In this document: piece after piece, positions 7,268 through 16,088 of the stretch
Numbering within the stretch: the first letter of the stretch is position 1
Layout of the letters: each line of letters begins with the position of its first letter
DNA from: an uncultured bacterium
GTDB taxonomy: Bacteria > Armatimonadota > HRBIN16
Assembly (NCBI GenBank): GCA_938027655.1
Contig: CALJAP010000077.1
Coordinates: forward strand, 1-39,179
DNA length: 39,179 nt
Direction of reading: 5' to 3'
Notes under the pieces: generated by a model
What the model was told of the DNA's origin: nothing
Seen by the model: the letters and a program-made list of their open reading frames with translations, nothing else
The model's database searches: none
Position numbers and translations under genes: made by a program

Positions 7268-8740
7268 CTAATCCGGACGTTTCGCCCTCTTCAGCTGCTC
7301 TGCCAGCGGGGAGCGCTTGTAGAACTCATCCAGCGGGTAGCAGCCGGAGGGCAACCCGTTGCGTGGAGCGGTAGTGCAGTCACTGAAGGTGCGGCACAGG
7401 CGTTTGGTCTGCAGAGGTTTGCCTTCCAGCACGTCGCGCGGTAGCTCGGGGTACGCCAGCATCATGCGCCCCAAGCCCGCAAAATCCGTCCATCCCTCCC
7501 GCACTGCCGCCTGCGCCACGTGCGGGATGTACTCTTGCAGGTAGGTATACGCCGTGCCCACGAACACCAGCTCCGGGAACAGGCTTTTCAAGGTATGTAC
7601 TGCCCACATCTGTCGTGCCACCCCTACCAGCGGGTCTTCGGGAGGCTGGTAGCCGTCGGAGGGTGGATACAGAGCGGGACGCTGGATATGCGGGTTGTAG
7701 TACGGACTGCCTGCGGAGAGATTCACCAGCCAGATGTCCAGTTCCCGCAGCAGGGCGAGAAAAGCGGCGGGTTCGGTCAAGTCGGGTTCCGTCGGGTTGT
7801 GCGGGTTCACTCCAAAACCCCAGCGGTAGGGAAGCAGGTGCTCGTGTGGCTCCGGCACGCCGACCCCTGGTTTGCCCGGACGAGATGTAGCGGGGTCCGG
7901 GCGGAACGGTATCATGTCGTACGCGGAAAGTCGCACCCCGATGCGCAGACCCGGCGCCTCGGCACGAATCCCCTGCACCACCTCGCGCAGGAAGCGGGTG
8001 CGGTTTTCGAAACTGCCGCCATAGTCGCCTTCGCGCACATGTGCGCTGAGGAACTCGTGCCCCAGATAGCCGTGGCAGTGCTTGATGTCCACGAAATGGA
8101 AGCCGATTTGCCATGCCAGCTTCGCCGCGCGGATGAACGAGTCGATAATCTGTCGAACCTCGCCATCGGTCAGGACAGGGTAGTCATCGGGCAGGTTCAG
8201 ACGCCTGTCCAGAATGGGGTGGCGGTACAGGATGCGCGGTTCGGGCTTGTCCTTCGGACGACTGTAACGACCGGAATGGGTTAGCTGTAAGCCGACGACC
8301 AGCCCGTCGGTGGAGCCGACCGCTTTGCGGTGCTCTTGGACCAGCGCCTCGCGCAGGCGGGCGAGGTCATCGCGCGTCTGTTCGTTCAGCACCAGCTGGT
8401 TGGGGTTCGCCCTGCCGTCGTCCTGCACCGCTACCGCCTCACCGCCCCAGACCAGTTTCGCCCCGCTGCTGCCGAATCGTCGCCACCGACGAAAGGTGAG
8501 GTCGGAAGGTCTGCCGTCGCGCGTGCCGTCCCACCCTTCCATTGGCTGTACTGCAAAGCGGTTGCCACTAGTTAATCCGTCCACCGTCAACGGCTGTGCG
8601 AGGGGCGAGGCATCTCCCGACAGCACCTGTCGGTCACAGGGGATGCGTAGATTTAGACGTTGCAGCGCACCGATGAACTCATCGACGCTCTTTATGGCTG
8701 CCAGCTTGACGTATTCGCTCATGAGAAAAATATTCGGCAT
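7268..8740 (-). CDS. NADH:flavin oxidoreductase, Old Yellow Enzyme family
   Basis: A roughly 490-residue flavoenzyme with an OYE-type TIM barrel. Visible signatures: [14 protein letters not shown] near the start of the barrel, [21 protein letters not shown] (the conserved HxGR that contacts the FMN), [18 protein letters not shown] (family position 'H..HGYL..QFLS'), F-E-N-R-T-R-F, R-I-G-V-R-L-S, and at the C-terminus [19 protein letters not shown] where the phosphate-binding glycines lie. A cysteine pair near the end (LCRTFSDC) could bind a cluster, as in 2,4-dienoyl-CoA reductase-type relatives, but the four-cysteine set is not complete. The start is uncertain: ATG 8740 or 8722, neither with a clear ribosome binding site. 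The substrate is unknown. Confidence 0.88.
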   Translation of the reverse strand: MPNIFLMSEYVKLAAIKSVDEFIGALQRLNLRIPCDRQVLSGDASPLAQPLTVDGLTSGNRFAVQPMEGWDGTRDGRPSDLTFRRWRRFGSSGAKLVWGGEAVAVQDDGRANPNQLVLNEQTRDDLARLREALVQEHRKAVGSTDGLVVGLQLTHSGRYSRPKDKPEPRILYRHPILDRRLNLPDDYPVLTDGEVRQIIDSFIRAAKLAWQIGFHFVDIKHCHGYLGHEFLSAHVREGDYGGSFENRTRFLREVVQGIRAEAPGLRIGVRLSAYDMIPFRPDPATSRPGKPGVGVPEPHEHLLPYRWGFGVNPHNPTEPDLTEPAAFLALLRELDIWLVNLSAGSPYYNPHIQRPALYPPSDGYQPPEDPLVGVARQMWAVHTLKSLFPELVFVGTAYTYLQEYIPHVAQAAVREGWTDFAGLGRMMLAYPELPRDVLEGKPLQTKRLCRTFSDCTTAPRNGLPSGCYPLDEFYKRSPLAEQLKRAKRPD

Positions 8741-8914
8741 GAGAGGCGAAAAATCCCCCTGTCGCTGCGGGAAAGAGGGGACTCTTCCGATACCCAGACG
8801 CCGCACCGGTTAAGGCAGATGCTGCCGAACTTGTTTGCTGGAGAGCAAATAGCGCAGGGATTACACCTCCGTCGGCGAATAAAGTTGCGAACACCATTTA
8901 AGGAGTATGTAGCG

Positions 8915-10219
8915 ATGGATGAGTTCGTTCTGCTACGTCGGCACCTTTTGAAAGGGATTGGTTCACTAGCGGCGTTCGCTACTCTGGCGGAGGGAATCGG
9001 AACAAGCATGGCATACGCAGGCACACAGTCCGCGCAGCAAGAGGGCGCGTTGAATGTGCGCGACTTCGGCGCGAGAGGCGATGGCAAAAGCGACGATACC
9101 GAAGCCATCCAGAAAGCGATAGACGCCGCGCACGCGATGGGCGGGAACATCGTCTTTATTCCACGAGGCGACTACCTGGTTGCGGGCACGCTGGAAGTGC
9201 GCGAACACGTGGTGCTGGAAGGGGTGTTTCGTGGGCCCACGTACGGCTCGCAAAACAAGGGTAGCACCCTGCTGGCTGTCGCCGGTAAGGGGCAGTCGGA
9301 CGGTACACCTTTCATCACCCTGCGGCAGAACGCTACCCTGCACGGCATTACCATCTTCTACCCCGAGCAGGTGCAGAAAGACCCGCCCGTTCCTTACCCC
9401 TGGACGGTTCGCGGCATCGGTGATAACTGCACGCTGGTAGATGTGTTGCTAGTCAATCCTTATCAGGGCATAGACTTCGGTACGTTCCCGGCAGGCAGGC
9501 ACTTCATCCGCAACGTGGGGATGCAGGCGCTGTATCGTGGGCTGTATATCGACAAGTGCTTTGACATCGGCAGGGTGGAGAACCTGCATATCTGGCCCTT
9601 CTGGGAGGTGTGGCAGACCCCCCTCAAGCAGTTTACCGAACGCGAAGGCATCGCCTTTATCATCGGGCGCACCGACTGGGAGTATATGAGCAACTGCTTC
9701 TGTATCGGCTACAAAATCGGTTTCCAGTTTATCCGCACCGAAGCAGGCTCACCCAATGTGGTGCTTACTCAATGTGGTTCAGACGTCGGACCTACCGCAG
9801 TGCGCGTGGAAAGCGTGCAGGAACACGCAGGCGTCTCGTTCGTAAACGGACAGTTTATGGCAGGCATCGAAATCGAGGAAACTAACGCGGGACCGGTGAA
9901 GTTCACCGCCTGCGGTTTCTGGGGAGTGGAAACCACCGAAAGCCACGCAGTGCTCAAGGGCAAAGGGCATACTTTCTTTAACGGCTGTCACTTCAACGGC
10001 TGGGACAGGAAGAGAACGGGCGCGCCTTGCATCGACGCGCGGCGCGGCGGTGTCACCGTCATCGGCTGCGACTTCATGGATGCGGGCAAGACGCATATCC
10101 GGCTGGGTTCAGACATTGACGCCGCGCTGGTGACCGGCAACCGGTTTCGCGGGCAGGAAGGTATTCTGAACGAGGCGGGCGGTAAGGCGCAGCTGGGGAT
10201 GAACGTGGTAACGCCATAG
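8915..10219 (+). CDS. Tat-exported pectate lyase superfamily (Pectate_lyase_3) beta-helix protein
   Basis: A 434-residue protein from the ATG at 8915, preceded by AAGGAG 9 bases upstream. The N-terminus has a twin-arginine motif LRRHLLKG, a hydrophobic stretch and an A-Y-A cleavage-like site near residue 35, so it is probably exported folded by Tat. The mature part opens with VRDFGARGDGKSDDTEAIQKAI, the classic start of Pectate_lyase_3/GH55-like right-handed beta-helices, followed by turns rich in G, N and V. Such proteins cleave or bind polysaccharides; the substrate is not evident. It starts about 175 bases from the divergent flavin oxidoreductase gene. A repeat element begins just after its stop codon. 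Confidence 0.87.
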   Translation: MDEFVLLRRHLLKGIGSLAAFATLAEGIGTSMAYAGTQSAQQEGALNVRDFGARGDGKSDDTEAIQKAIDAAHAMGGNIVFIPRGDYLVAGTLEVREHVVLEGVFRGPTYGSQNKGSTLLAVAGKGQSDGTPFITLRQNATLHGITIFYPEQVQKDPPVPYPWTVRGIGDNCTLVDVLLVNPYQGIDFGTFPAGRHFIRNVGMQALYRGLYIDKCFDIGRVENLHIWPFWEVWQTPLKQFTEREGIAFIIGRTDWEYMSNCFCIGYKIGFQFIRTEAGSPNVVLTQCGSDVGPTAVRVESVQEHAGVSFVNGQFMAGIEIEETNAGPVKFTACGFWGVETTESHAVLKGKGHTFFNGCHFNGWDRKRTGAPCIDARRGGVTVIGCDFMDAGKTHIRLGSDIDAALVTGNRFRGQEGILNEAGGKAQLGMNVVTP

Positions 10220-10221
10220 TA

Positions 10222-10409
10222 GTTCGCCACATAGGATTATTTGGATATGAGCCGAACGGTTGTGCTTGCCTGGCATTGTGAGCAAAGCGAAGCATCCCGT
10301 GTTAACGACACGCTGAGATGCTTCGCTATCGCTCAGCATGACATAATGGACTGAAAAAAACAGTCTCCCCACATTGATGAACTTCGAAAAATAGTCGCAT
10401 GTGGCGAAC
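10222..10409. repeat. Repeat copy A bounded by 11-bp perfect inverted repeats (MITE-like)
   Basis: GTTCGCCACAT (10222-10232) and its exact complement (10399-10409) bound a 188-bp gene-free block. Inside, from 10235, is a copy of the dispersed composite repeat (GATTATTTG head, then a TGAGC segment, then long imperfect inverted arms built on GCGAAGCATC and GATGCTTCGCT ending near 10344). A small GACTG/CAGTC hairpin with an A-rich loop follows near 10350. No clear target-site duplication is visible. It fills the gap between the pectate-lyase-like gene and panD. Confidence 0.65.
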
Positions 10410-10414
10410 TCGTA

Positions 10415-10762
10415 CTACAGACATTTGACAAATCGATTGTTTTCATCCACCAGGATAATGCGCGGTGTTATCGGCTCGTCGGTCAGGGCGAAGGCGGCGA
10501 TAATCACCTTCTGCCCAACCGATACCTTCAACGCTGCTGCGCCGTTGATACAGATAACCCCACTGCCCGGCTCGCCGGCGATGGCGTAGGTTTCGAACCG
10601 CTCGCCGTTGGTCAGGTTCCACACGTGCACGAGCTCGCCGGGCAGCAGGTGTACGCGCTCCATCAAGTCCGCATCGATGGTGATGCTGCCGATGTAATCC
10701 ACATTCGCTTCGGTAATGGTGGCGCGGTGGATTTTGCTTTTCAGCACCTGCCGCAGCACCAT
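10415..10762 (-). CDS. panD: Aspartate 1-decarboxylase
   Basis: A 115-residue pyruvoyl enzyme that makes beta-alanine from aspartate for pantothenate and CoA. The self-cleavage site is the Gly25-Ser26 bond in DYIGSITID, giving the serine-derived pyruvoyl group. Other conserved parts are LKSKIHRATITEAN, the N-G-x-R/E-F-E-T-Y-x-I segment, GSGVICINGAAA and the VGQKVIIAAFA strand. Length is close to the usual 115-130. The ATG lies only 3 bases after the ccmF stop codon, so panD appears to be the last gene of the cytochrome c maturation operon, a link with no known metabolic reason. Confidence 0.96.
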   Translation of the reverse strand: MVLRQVLKSKIHRATITEANVDYIGSITIDADLMERVHLLPGELVHVWNLTNGERFETYAIAGEPGSGVICINGAAALKVSVGQKVIIAAFALTDEPITPRIILVDENNRFVKCL

Positions 10763-10765
10763 GCG

Positions 10766-13108
10766 CTAATGCCCCCCTGTGACGCCCGGAGCCGGTTTCG
10801 TGCGGGCTTTGGGCTGTTTGCCCGCCGCTACCGGTGCTGTGGACGGTTGCTGTTGTTCCTGCTGGAGCTCGGCGAAACGCCGACGCATGGCTATCCCCCC
10901 GCCCAGCATCATGATGATTGTGCCCAGCCAGACGAGGTTAATGAGCGGCTTGACCTTCACCTCCACCGGCACGATCACATGGTCGGGCATGGTGGTTTGC
11001 CCCGGCATGCCGAAGAAGTGAAGGATTACCGCGCGTTCGTTGGCATTGATTTCATCGGCAAAGATAGCCACTTCGCCGCCGCCGGGTAGCTTGGCGGGTT
11101 TCCAGCCTTTGCCGAACACCGCAATGGGAACCAGCTCCGTTTTTCTTCCCTTATATTCTACATCAAGCACTGCGCCGATGCTCATGTCGGCTGCGCCCAT
11201 CGCGCCCTGAATTTGGAAACTCTTGAAGTGAATGGTATAGTCACCCATTTTTTTGGTTTCGCCGCGGCGGATGGGTAGCGTTTTGCCCGGATCCTGCATC
11301 CGCTCGATGACGCCCCCGCCGTCGCTGCCGATGGCGATATACATGTCGTACAGCGCGTGCTTGTAGATGTGCGGCTCGGCAACGCGGCGCGGTTGCATCG
11401 GGTTGTGGGTGTCAAAATAGTAGACGGGACGTGCCTCAAAGCCTTTGTCGCCCTTCAAGCTTTCGAATTTGAGCCGTACCGCGTTGTCTTTGCCCAGCTC
11501 CTCATCGGGGTGTGTCATCCCTGCATAGCTGACCTTAAAGCCAAACATCTGGGCGGTCATGCCGTTGGTCAGCACCGCTTCCGTCTTTTGCTCGTAGAAC
11601 GTACTCGCTGCCGCGCCCAGCAACACCAGCCCCACGCCCACATGCGTCAGGTAGCCCCCCAGGCTCATCGGACTGCGCTTCGCCAGACGCCATACGAGAA
11701 TGGCGTTCGACAGGATGGTGAACGTCGCCAGCAGCATCAGGAAGAAGACGCCCACAGCCACAGGCAGCCTCATGAAGTACGAGACGAGAGCGACCACCAG
11801 CCCGATGACCAGCGTGGCGTACCAGGGCGCGGAGATACGCTGGACGAACACGTCGGTATTGTCCACCTTGCGCCAGCTCAGGAACGGAACCAGCCCTAGT
11901 AGCAACAGCATCAGGTAGGCGAAGGGCGCATTGGCAAGGTGGTAGTAGCGGATTTCCACGCTACTGCTCTGTTTGGCGATAAGCAGAGAGATGATGGGCA
12001 TAGACGCTCCGATAAGCGTCAATCCCGCAATCACCACCAGCGCGATGATGCCTAGCGAGAACGCTAGGTCGCGCGACAGAACACCTTCAGCGGTCTGCTT
12101 TGCAGGGATACTGCGCAGGCGGAACAGCCATAGTCCCAGCCCGCCGACGGTGTAAGTGAGTAGCATGGCGACCACCAGCCCCAGCGCACCTTTCGCCAGT
12201 GCGTCAAAGGCGTGTACCGAGGATTCGGCGAGGGCGCCGCTGCGCGTCATGTAGGTTCCGTAGAAAAACAGGGGAGCACCCAGCAGTGCCAGCAGCAGGT
12301 TGGAGCGGTGCAGTCCGCCGCGATTGCGTTGCACTACCAGCCCATGCATCAGCCCCGTGATGACCAGCCACGGCACCAGCGCGGAGTTTTCCACCGGGTC
12401 CCATCCCCAGAAGCCACCCCAACCGAGCGTCACGTATGCCCAGTAGCCACCCAGTATCAACCCTGCGCCCAGCGTTACCCAGCACAAGATAACAAAGGGC
12501 ATGGCAATCTGCGCCCAGCCATCCCAGTCCTTGCGCAACAGCGCGGCGATGGCGATGGAGAAGGGGATTGCCAGTGAAGCGAAGCCGATGAAGATGGTAG
12601 GCGGGTGTATCGCCATCCAGTAGTTCTGCAGGAGGGGATTCAGCCCCATGCCCTCTGGAGGCACCTCGCTGGGGGGATACAGCAGGAACGGCGACTGTTT
12701 GGTGAGAATCGCCATCAGGAAGGCGAGGACACTGCTATACACTGCCATTGTCAGCGGTTCGTATCGTTGCAGGCGGCGAATGAGCAGTAAGCCCAGCAAC
12801 GCCGTCCAGAACGCCCACAGCAGGAAACTACCTTCCTGCCCTGCCCAGGCGGAAGAGAGCTTGTAGTACCAGGGCAGGTCGCTGGAGCTGAAGTTAGCCA
12901 CATACACCACCTGAAAATCGCTGCGCAGACACAGCGCGACTAGGATGCCAAATGACGCCACCGCGCTGAAGGCCGCCAGCGCGTAAGCCCGCCTTGCCCA
13001 CAGAAGCCAGCGTTCCTGTTTGGTGGCAAGCGCGAACAACACCGTCGCCGCGATGGCACTTGCTGCGCCGAGATAAATGATGAGACGTCCCCATTCTGCT
13101 GCGTTCAT
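10766..13108 (-). CDS. ccmF: Cytochrome c maturation heme lyase subunit CcmF
   Basis: A 780-residue polytopic membrane protein that transfers heme from CcmE to apocytochrome c outside the cytoplasmic membrane. The heme-handling WWD motif is seen as GWGGFWGWDPVENSALVPW, flanked by conserved histidines (NYWMAIHPPTIFIGF; LVITGLMHG). About 14 hydrophobic segments cover residues 1-500, followed by a large extracytoplasmic domain (about 505-735) and a last helix near 737-755. It is longer than the 640-660 typical of proteobacteria. The C-terminus is basic and proline-rich. Its ATG overlaps the stop codon of ccmE by 4 bases. Without CcmH in the operon, it may act alone as the lyase. Confidence 0.96.
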   Translation of the reverse strand: MNAAEWGRLIIYLGAASAIAATVLFALATKQERWLLWARRAYALAAFSAVASFGILVALCLRSDFQVVYVANFSSSDLPWYYKLSSAWAGQEGSFLLWAFWTALLGLLLIRRLQRYEPLTMAVYSSVLAFLMAILTKQSPFLLYPPSEVPPEGMGLNPLLQNYWMAIHPPTIFIGFASLAIPFSIAIAALLRKDWDGWAQIAMPFVILCWVTLGAGLILGGYWAYVTLGWGGFWGWDPVENSALVPWLVITGLMHGLVVQRNRGGLHRSNLLLALLGAPLFFYGTYMTRSGALAESSVHAFDALAKGALGLVVAMLLTYTVGGLGLWLFRLRSIPAKQTAEGVLSRDLAFSLGIIALVVIAGLTLIGASMPIISLLIAKQSSSVEIRYYHLANAPFAYLMLLLLGLVPFLSWRKVDNTDVFVQRISAPWYATLVIGLVVALVSYFMRLPVAVGVFFLMLLATFTILSNAILVWRLAKRSPMSLGGYLTHVGVGLVLLGAAASTFYEQKTEAVLTNGMTAQMFGFKVSYAGMTHPDEELGKDNAVRLKFESLKGDKGFEARPVYYFDTHNPMQPRRVAEPHIYKHALYDMYIAIGSDGGGVIERMQDPGKTLPIRRGETKKMGDYTIHFKSFQIQGAMGAADMSIGAVLDVEYKGRKTELVPIAVFGKGWKPAKLPGGGEVAIFADEINANERAVILHFFGMPGQTTMPDHVIVPVEVKVKPLINLVWLGTIIMMLGGGIAMRRRFAELQQEQQQPSTAPVAAGKQPKARTKPAPGVTGGH

Positions 13109-13497
13109 TGTGAACTCTCCTGATACTCCTGCATCTGCTTACCCTGATACTTGGATGGGCACTTGTACAGGATTTTTTCTGCGATGAACACACCGCCTTG
13201 CATCTGTCCGATAGCCACGATCTCTGTGGCTTGTTCCACATTGCCCTGCGCCAGCTTGGGGTGCACGACGGGCAAGCGGTCGCCCTGAGCGTCTTCTATG
13301 GTAAATCGGGTCTCCCTCTGCACAGCGTCCATCTTCAGGGAACCCGCTACCAGTTTTCCTTTCACCTGCACTTTGCCGCTGCTCTGACGCGCCTGCGCTA
13401 CCGAGACATACGGCACGATGGTTTGGATCATCGCGCTTCCTGCGATGAAAAGCCCCAGCGCGATAAACCCCATAGCGAAAAGGTAAGCCTTTTTCAC
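13105..13497 (-). CDS. ccmE: Periplasmic heme chaperone CcmE, cysteine (CxxxY) type
   Basis: A 130-residue protein from a GTG at 13497 with AGGAGG 7 bases upstream. One N-terminal helix (about 5-25) anchors an OB-fold domain (KVQVKGKLV, TRFTIEDAQG, VVHPKLAQG, VAIGQMQGGVFIAEKIL). Where classical CcmE has the heme-binding histidine of H-x-x-x-Y, this protein has Cys113-Pro-Ser-Lys-Tyr117, the CxxxY form described from archaea and some bacteria whose System I lacks CcmH. The operon here also lacks ccmH, consistent with that variant. The short tail after the motif is rich in Gln and Glu. It overlaps the small ccmD-like gene by 4 bases. Confidence 0.93.
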   Translation of the reverse strand: MKKAYLFAMGFIALGLFIAGSAMIQTIVPYVSVAQARQSSGKVQVKGKLVAGSLKMDAVQRETRFTIEDAQGDRLPVVHPKLAQGNVEQATEIVAIGQMQGGVFIAEKILYKCPSKYQGKQMQEYQESSQ

Positions 13498-13622
13498 CGA
13501 CGCGCCTCCTCTTCCAGACGTTTTTCCAGTGCTCGCAAGCGCATGTCCAGCCAGAACAGGTATCCGAATATCCCTGCCCATATCAGCAGGGGGGTAATCA
13601 TGTAGGTAACCAGTGGGTTCAT
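13494..13622 (-). CDS. ccmD: CcmD-like small membrane protein
   Basis: A 42-residue frame beginning MNPLVTYMITPLLIWAG, with one hydrophobic helix (about 7-25) and a charged, coiled-coil-prone tail (LRALEKRLEEEARR). Its ATG overlaps the ccmC stop (ATGA) and its TGA overlaps the ccmE GTG, so it is locked between ccmC and ccmE exactly where ccmD sits in other genomes. CcmD helps release holo-CcmE from the CcmABC complex. Sequence conservation in this family is low; the call rests on position, size and topology. Confidence 0.8.
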   Translation of the reverse strand: MNPLVTYMITPLLIWAGIFGYLFWLDMRLRALEKRLEEEARR

Positions 13623-14320
13623 TGTATCTCTCCTGCCAGTGTCGCTTCAGCAATGGCGTCACGGTGGTACTGCTGGCGCAGGCGCGCCTCCGCCAGTTCC
13701 ACCTGCAACCTCAGACGAAACATCCAGACGAAAACCGCCAGTAGCCCCGCGAAGAAGCTCCACAGGGTGATGCGGTAGCTTGCGTCCAGCCCAGAGCGAG
13801 AAAAGAGCGTGTTCGTCGGGTGCAGCGACTCCACGATTCGGGGTAATATCCAGATGAGAAAAACCATAGCGGGAAAAGCGAGCAGGGCGTACGCTGCGGA
13901 AAGACGGGCACGCTTGCTCTTTTCCTCCACTGCTCCGCGCAGCACAAAGTATGCCGCGTACACCAGCATCAGCATCACAATAGATGTCTCGCGCGGGTCC
14001 CAGTTCCAGGCACTGCCCCACTGTTCCATGGCGAACAGCGAGCCGGTCACCGTTGCCAGCACCGCGAAGAGCATTCCCAGCTCCGCCGCGGCGTTCGCCT
14101 TCGCATCGGTCAACGGGTGTCGTGAGCGCAGATAGAGCCAGGAATAGGCGGCGTTCACGAGAAATGCGACGAAGGTCAGTATCGCGCAGGGCACATGAAA
14201 CACCACAATACGCGCGGCTTCAGGACTGCGAAAGCCCTGAGCGGGCGGAAGCCATAAAAAGGCGGCAACTATCGCCCCAGCGGTCCAGATACCTGTCAGT
14301 ATCTTGCCTGTTGTGCTCAT
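13619..14320 (-). CDS. ccmC: Heme transfer protein CcmC
   Basis: A 233-residue membrane protein with about six helices. The WWD-type motif reads GSAWNWDPRETS (position of the usual W-G-T-x-W-x-W-D-x-R), with conserved histidines before it (VVFHVP) and after it (ESLHPTNT). It presents heme to CcmE on the outer face of the cytoplasmic membrane. The ATG at 14320 is preferred over an in-frame GTG at 14326 because GGAG lies about 9 bases upstream. The gene lies 2 bases after ccmB and overlaps ccmD. The C-terminus is a charged helix (LRLQVELAEARLRQQ) longer than usual. Confidence 0.95.
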   Translation of the reverse strand: MSTTGKILTGIWTAGAIVAAFLWLPPAQGFRSPEAARIVVFHVPCAILTFVAFLVNAAYSWLYLRSRHPLTDAKANAAAELGMLFAVLATVTGSLFAMEQWGSAWNWDPRETSIVMLMLVYAAYFVLRGAVEEKSKRARLSAAYALLAFPAMVFLIWILPRIVESLHPTNTLFSRSGLDASYRITLWSFFAGLLAVFVWMFRLRLQVELAEARLRQQYHRDAIAEATLAGEIQ

Positions 14321-14322
14321 CC

Positions 14323-15009
14323 TCACTCGCTCCAGATGTGCTCGAACACCAGTAGAGACGCAGGCACAATCACCAGAATAAACCCCAGCAGCACCTGCAG
14401 GTCACCGGTCGCCACACGCCATGCTCCCTCGCTGAGCCATGCCGCTTTCGTGCCGTGAATCGCCACCAGCAAAGGAGGTAGCGCCACCGGAAACGATAAC
14501 ACGCCGAACAGCGCCCCCCGTGTGGTGGCTTTCGCCACAATCGCGCCAACCGCTGTGGTGGCGCATGCCAGCGCAGTGCTACCCAGCATGACCACCGTGA
14601 GGAACAGGCTGGCGCTTCGCACCGGCACCTCCAGCAACAACAGGTACAGCGGCACCGTCACCACACACAAACCCCACATTAACACCGTATTAAACGCCAG
14701 CTTTCCCACAAACACTCCCACCGGCGACACCGCCAGCCTCAGGGAGTCCGCTGTGCGCGTCTCCTCCTCCATGACAAATACGCGCGACAAACCCGCCACC
14801 GCTGCGAAGAAAACCACCACCCAGAGCAGAGCGGCTTTCACTTCGGCAGGCACGCCCGACGGGGGCGCCAGCGCAAACCCCGACGCCACCACCGATGTGA
14901 CCGCAAACAGCACCACCGCGCCCAGCGCCACCCGCGTGCGCAGCTCCAGTAGCCAGTCCTTCGCGAAGACGGCAAGCGCTTCATGCACCCAGCTGGACGA
15001 GCGGTTCAC
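14323..15009 (-). CDS. ccmB: Heme exporter/ABC transporter membrane subunit CcmB
   Basis: A 228-residue protein with six hydrophobic segments and the family motif region VFVMEEETRTADSLRLAVSP, where CcmB proteins have the 'E.(E)..G.L..L..SP' loop. It pairs with the ATPase CcmA in the complex that frees CcmE from CcmC. The start is taken as the GTG at 15009, which overlaps the end of ccmA by 29 bp; an in-frame GTG at 14988 is possible. Gene order ccmA-ccmB-ccmC is the standard one. Confidence 0.93.
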   Translation of the reverse strand: MNRSSSWVHEALAVFAKDWLLELRTRVALGAVVLFAVTSVVASGFALAPPSGVPAEVKAALLWVVVFFAAVAGLSRVFVMEEETRTADSLRLAVSPVGVFVGKLAFNTVLMWGLCVVTVPLYLLLLEVPVRSASLFLTVVMLGSTALACATTAVGAIVAKATTRGALFGVLSFPVALPPLLVAIHGTKAAWLSEGAWRVATGDLQVLLGFILVIVPASLLVFEHIWSE

Positions 15010-15601
15010 CGTAGCCCAGCTCCCGGGTGTCGTTTGTGGCGATGATAACGATGCCATGTTGTGCCTGCTCTCTGACCGTTTCGCGAATGAACTCCATTCC
15101 TGCCTCGTCCAGATTGCTACCCGGTTCATCGAGCAGCAGCACCGGCGGGCTATGCACCAGTGCGGTCAGCAGTTTGAGCCGTTGCACCATGCCGGTGGAG
15201 AAAGAGGCGAGCGGGTCATGCGCTCGCGCACGCAGTTTCACCCTCTCCAGCCATTGCAGCAGGTCACTATCTCGCACCGGCAACCCTCGTGCCCTGGCGA
15301 AAAAACGCAAGTTCTCCAGAGCGGTCAGCGGGCGATACAGGGCGATGTCGGGCGCGACCATGCCCACCGCCTGCCGCCTCTGGTGCGCTGTCAACCGTTG
15401 CCCATTGTGAAGGTACAGCACCTCGCCCTCTGTGGGCGTTAGTAGCCCCGCAACGATGCGGAGCAGAGTGCTCTTCCCGCTGCCGTTTGGTCCCAGTATC
15501 GTCCATGCTCCGGGCGCGGTGACCGTTGCCGATATGTCCCGCAGCACCACGTGCTCGTCGAAGACCTTGCTTATCCGCCGGAGCTCGATTTGCCAGTTCA
15601 T
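14981..15601 (-). CDS. ccmA: Heme exporter ABC ATPase CcmA
   Basis: A 206-residue ATP-binding subunit: Walker A GPNGSGKST (37-45), Q-loop region at A-V-G-M-V-A-P-D, signature FSTGMVQRL (133-142, with T for the usual second S and M for the usual Q-Q pattern, as common in CcmA), Walker B VLLLDEPGSNLD (154-165) and the switch position near T-N-D-T-R. A GGAGA ribosome binding site lies 5 bases before the ATG at 15601. It is the first gene of the ccmABCDEF-panD operon. A candidate -10 box lies 16 bases upstream. Confidence 0.95.
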   Translation of the reverse strand: MNWQIELRRISKVFDEHVVLRDISATVTAPGAWTILGPNGSGKSTLLRIVAGLLTPTEGEVLYLHNGQRLTAHQRRQAVGMVAPDIALYRPLTALENLRFFARARGLPVRDSDLLQWLERVKLRARAHDPLASFSTGMVQRLKLLTALVHSPPVLLLDEPGSNLDEAGMEFIRETVREQAQHGIVIIATNDTRELGYGEPLVQLGA

Positions 15602-15616
15602 CGCTTCTCCAAGCAA

Positions 15617-15622
15617 AGTATA
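15617..15622 (-). promoter_or_regulatory. Candidate -10 box for the ccm operon
   Basis: TATACT on the minus strand lies about 15 bases before the ccmA ATG, implying a leader of roughly ten bases. The -35 region is poor, so the call is weak. Confidence 0.35.
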
Positions 15623-15637
15623 CCCGAAAAAGCACGC

Positions 15638-15941
15638 TTACACCAGAGCTGGCTCGCATGTATCGACAGTAGGCGATTGGGCAATGTGCTCTACCTCCTC
15701 TGGGGCGAAAATAGAAATCTCCGCGATGATGTGGGTGCTTGCGCCCCTCCCATTTCTCGCGGATGCGCTTGACCTCACAGCCATACTCCTCCTCGAGCTT
15801 CTTTTTGAGTAGCAGCTCCGTAATAGAGCCCATCACGTAGCCCTGTGCATTGGGGCTGAGCCTCAACGCCTCGTAAAAAATTTCGACGGTGGTCTTGAAC
15901 GCCGTCTTCACAAAACGGCTTAGTTTCTCGAAAACGTTCAT
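15638..15941 (-). pseudogene. Broken or frameshifted gene remnant, possibly restriction-endonuclease-like
   Basis: From an ATG at 15941 with AGAGGA 8 bases upstream, a protein-like frame gives an amphipathic start (MNVFEKLSRFVKTAFK), SPNAQGYVMGSITELLLKKK, YGCEVKRIREKWEG and H-H-R-G-D-F-Y. It then loses coding character and runs on into ccmA. In the +1 frame coding character resumes (THIIAEISIFAPEEVEHIAQ) to a TAA at 15638. This suggests one gene with a frameshift or internal loss near 15720-15745. The 'E-L-L-L-K ... R-I-x-E-K-W-E-G ... G-D-F-Y' pattern resembles PD-(D/E)XK nucleases such as BsaWI-type enzymes, but that is a weak, memory-based guess. A sequencing error is the alternative. Confidence 0.45.
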
Positions 15942-16088
15942 CTTGAGTTTCCTCTTGGCGAAACACGGGCACATGTCTGCACGCGAAGTTTTGAATAAGG
16001 TACAGCTTCTCGCCCGTTTGCCTGAACGCAGGATGTGTGAGGGTTGCAGGCTAACGTCTTGGATCCTCCACATGCCCGCTCAGTATAT

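Noticed and set aside
10217-10414. Target-site duplication around the inverted-repeat element
   Set aside because: The flanking bases on the two sides share at most two or three bases, which is not more than chance.
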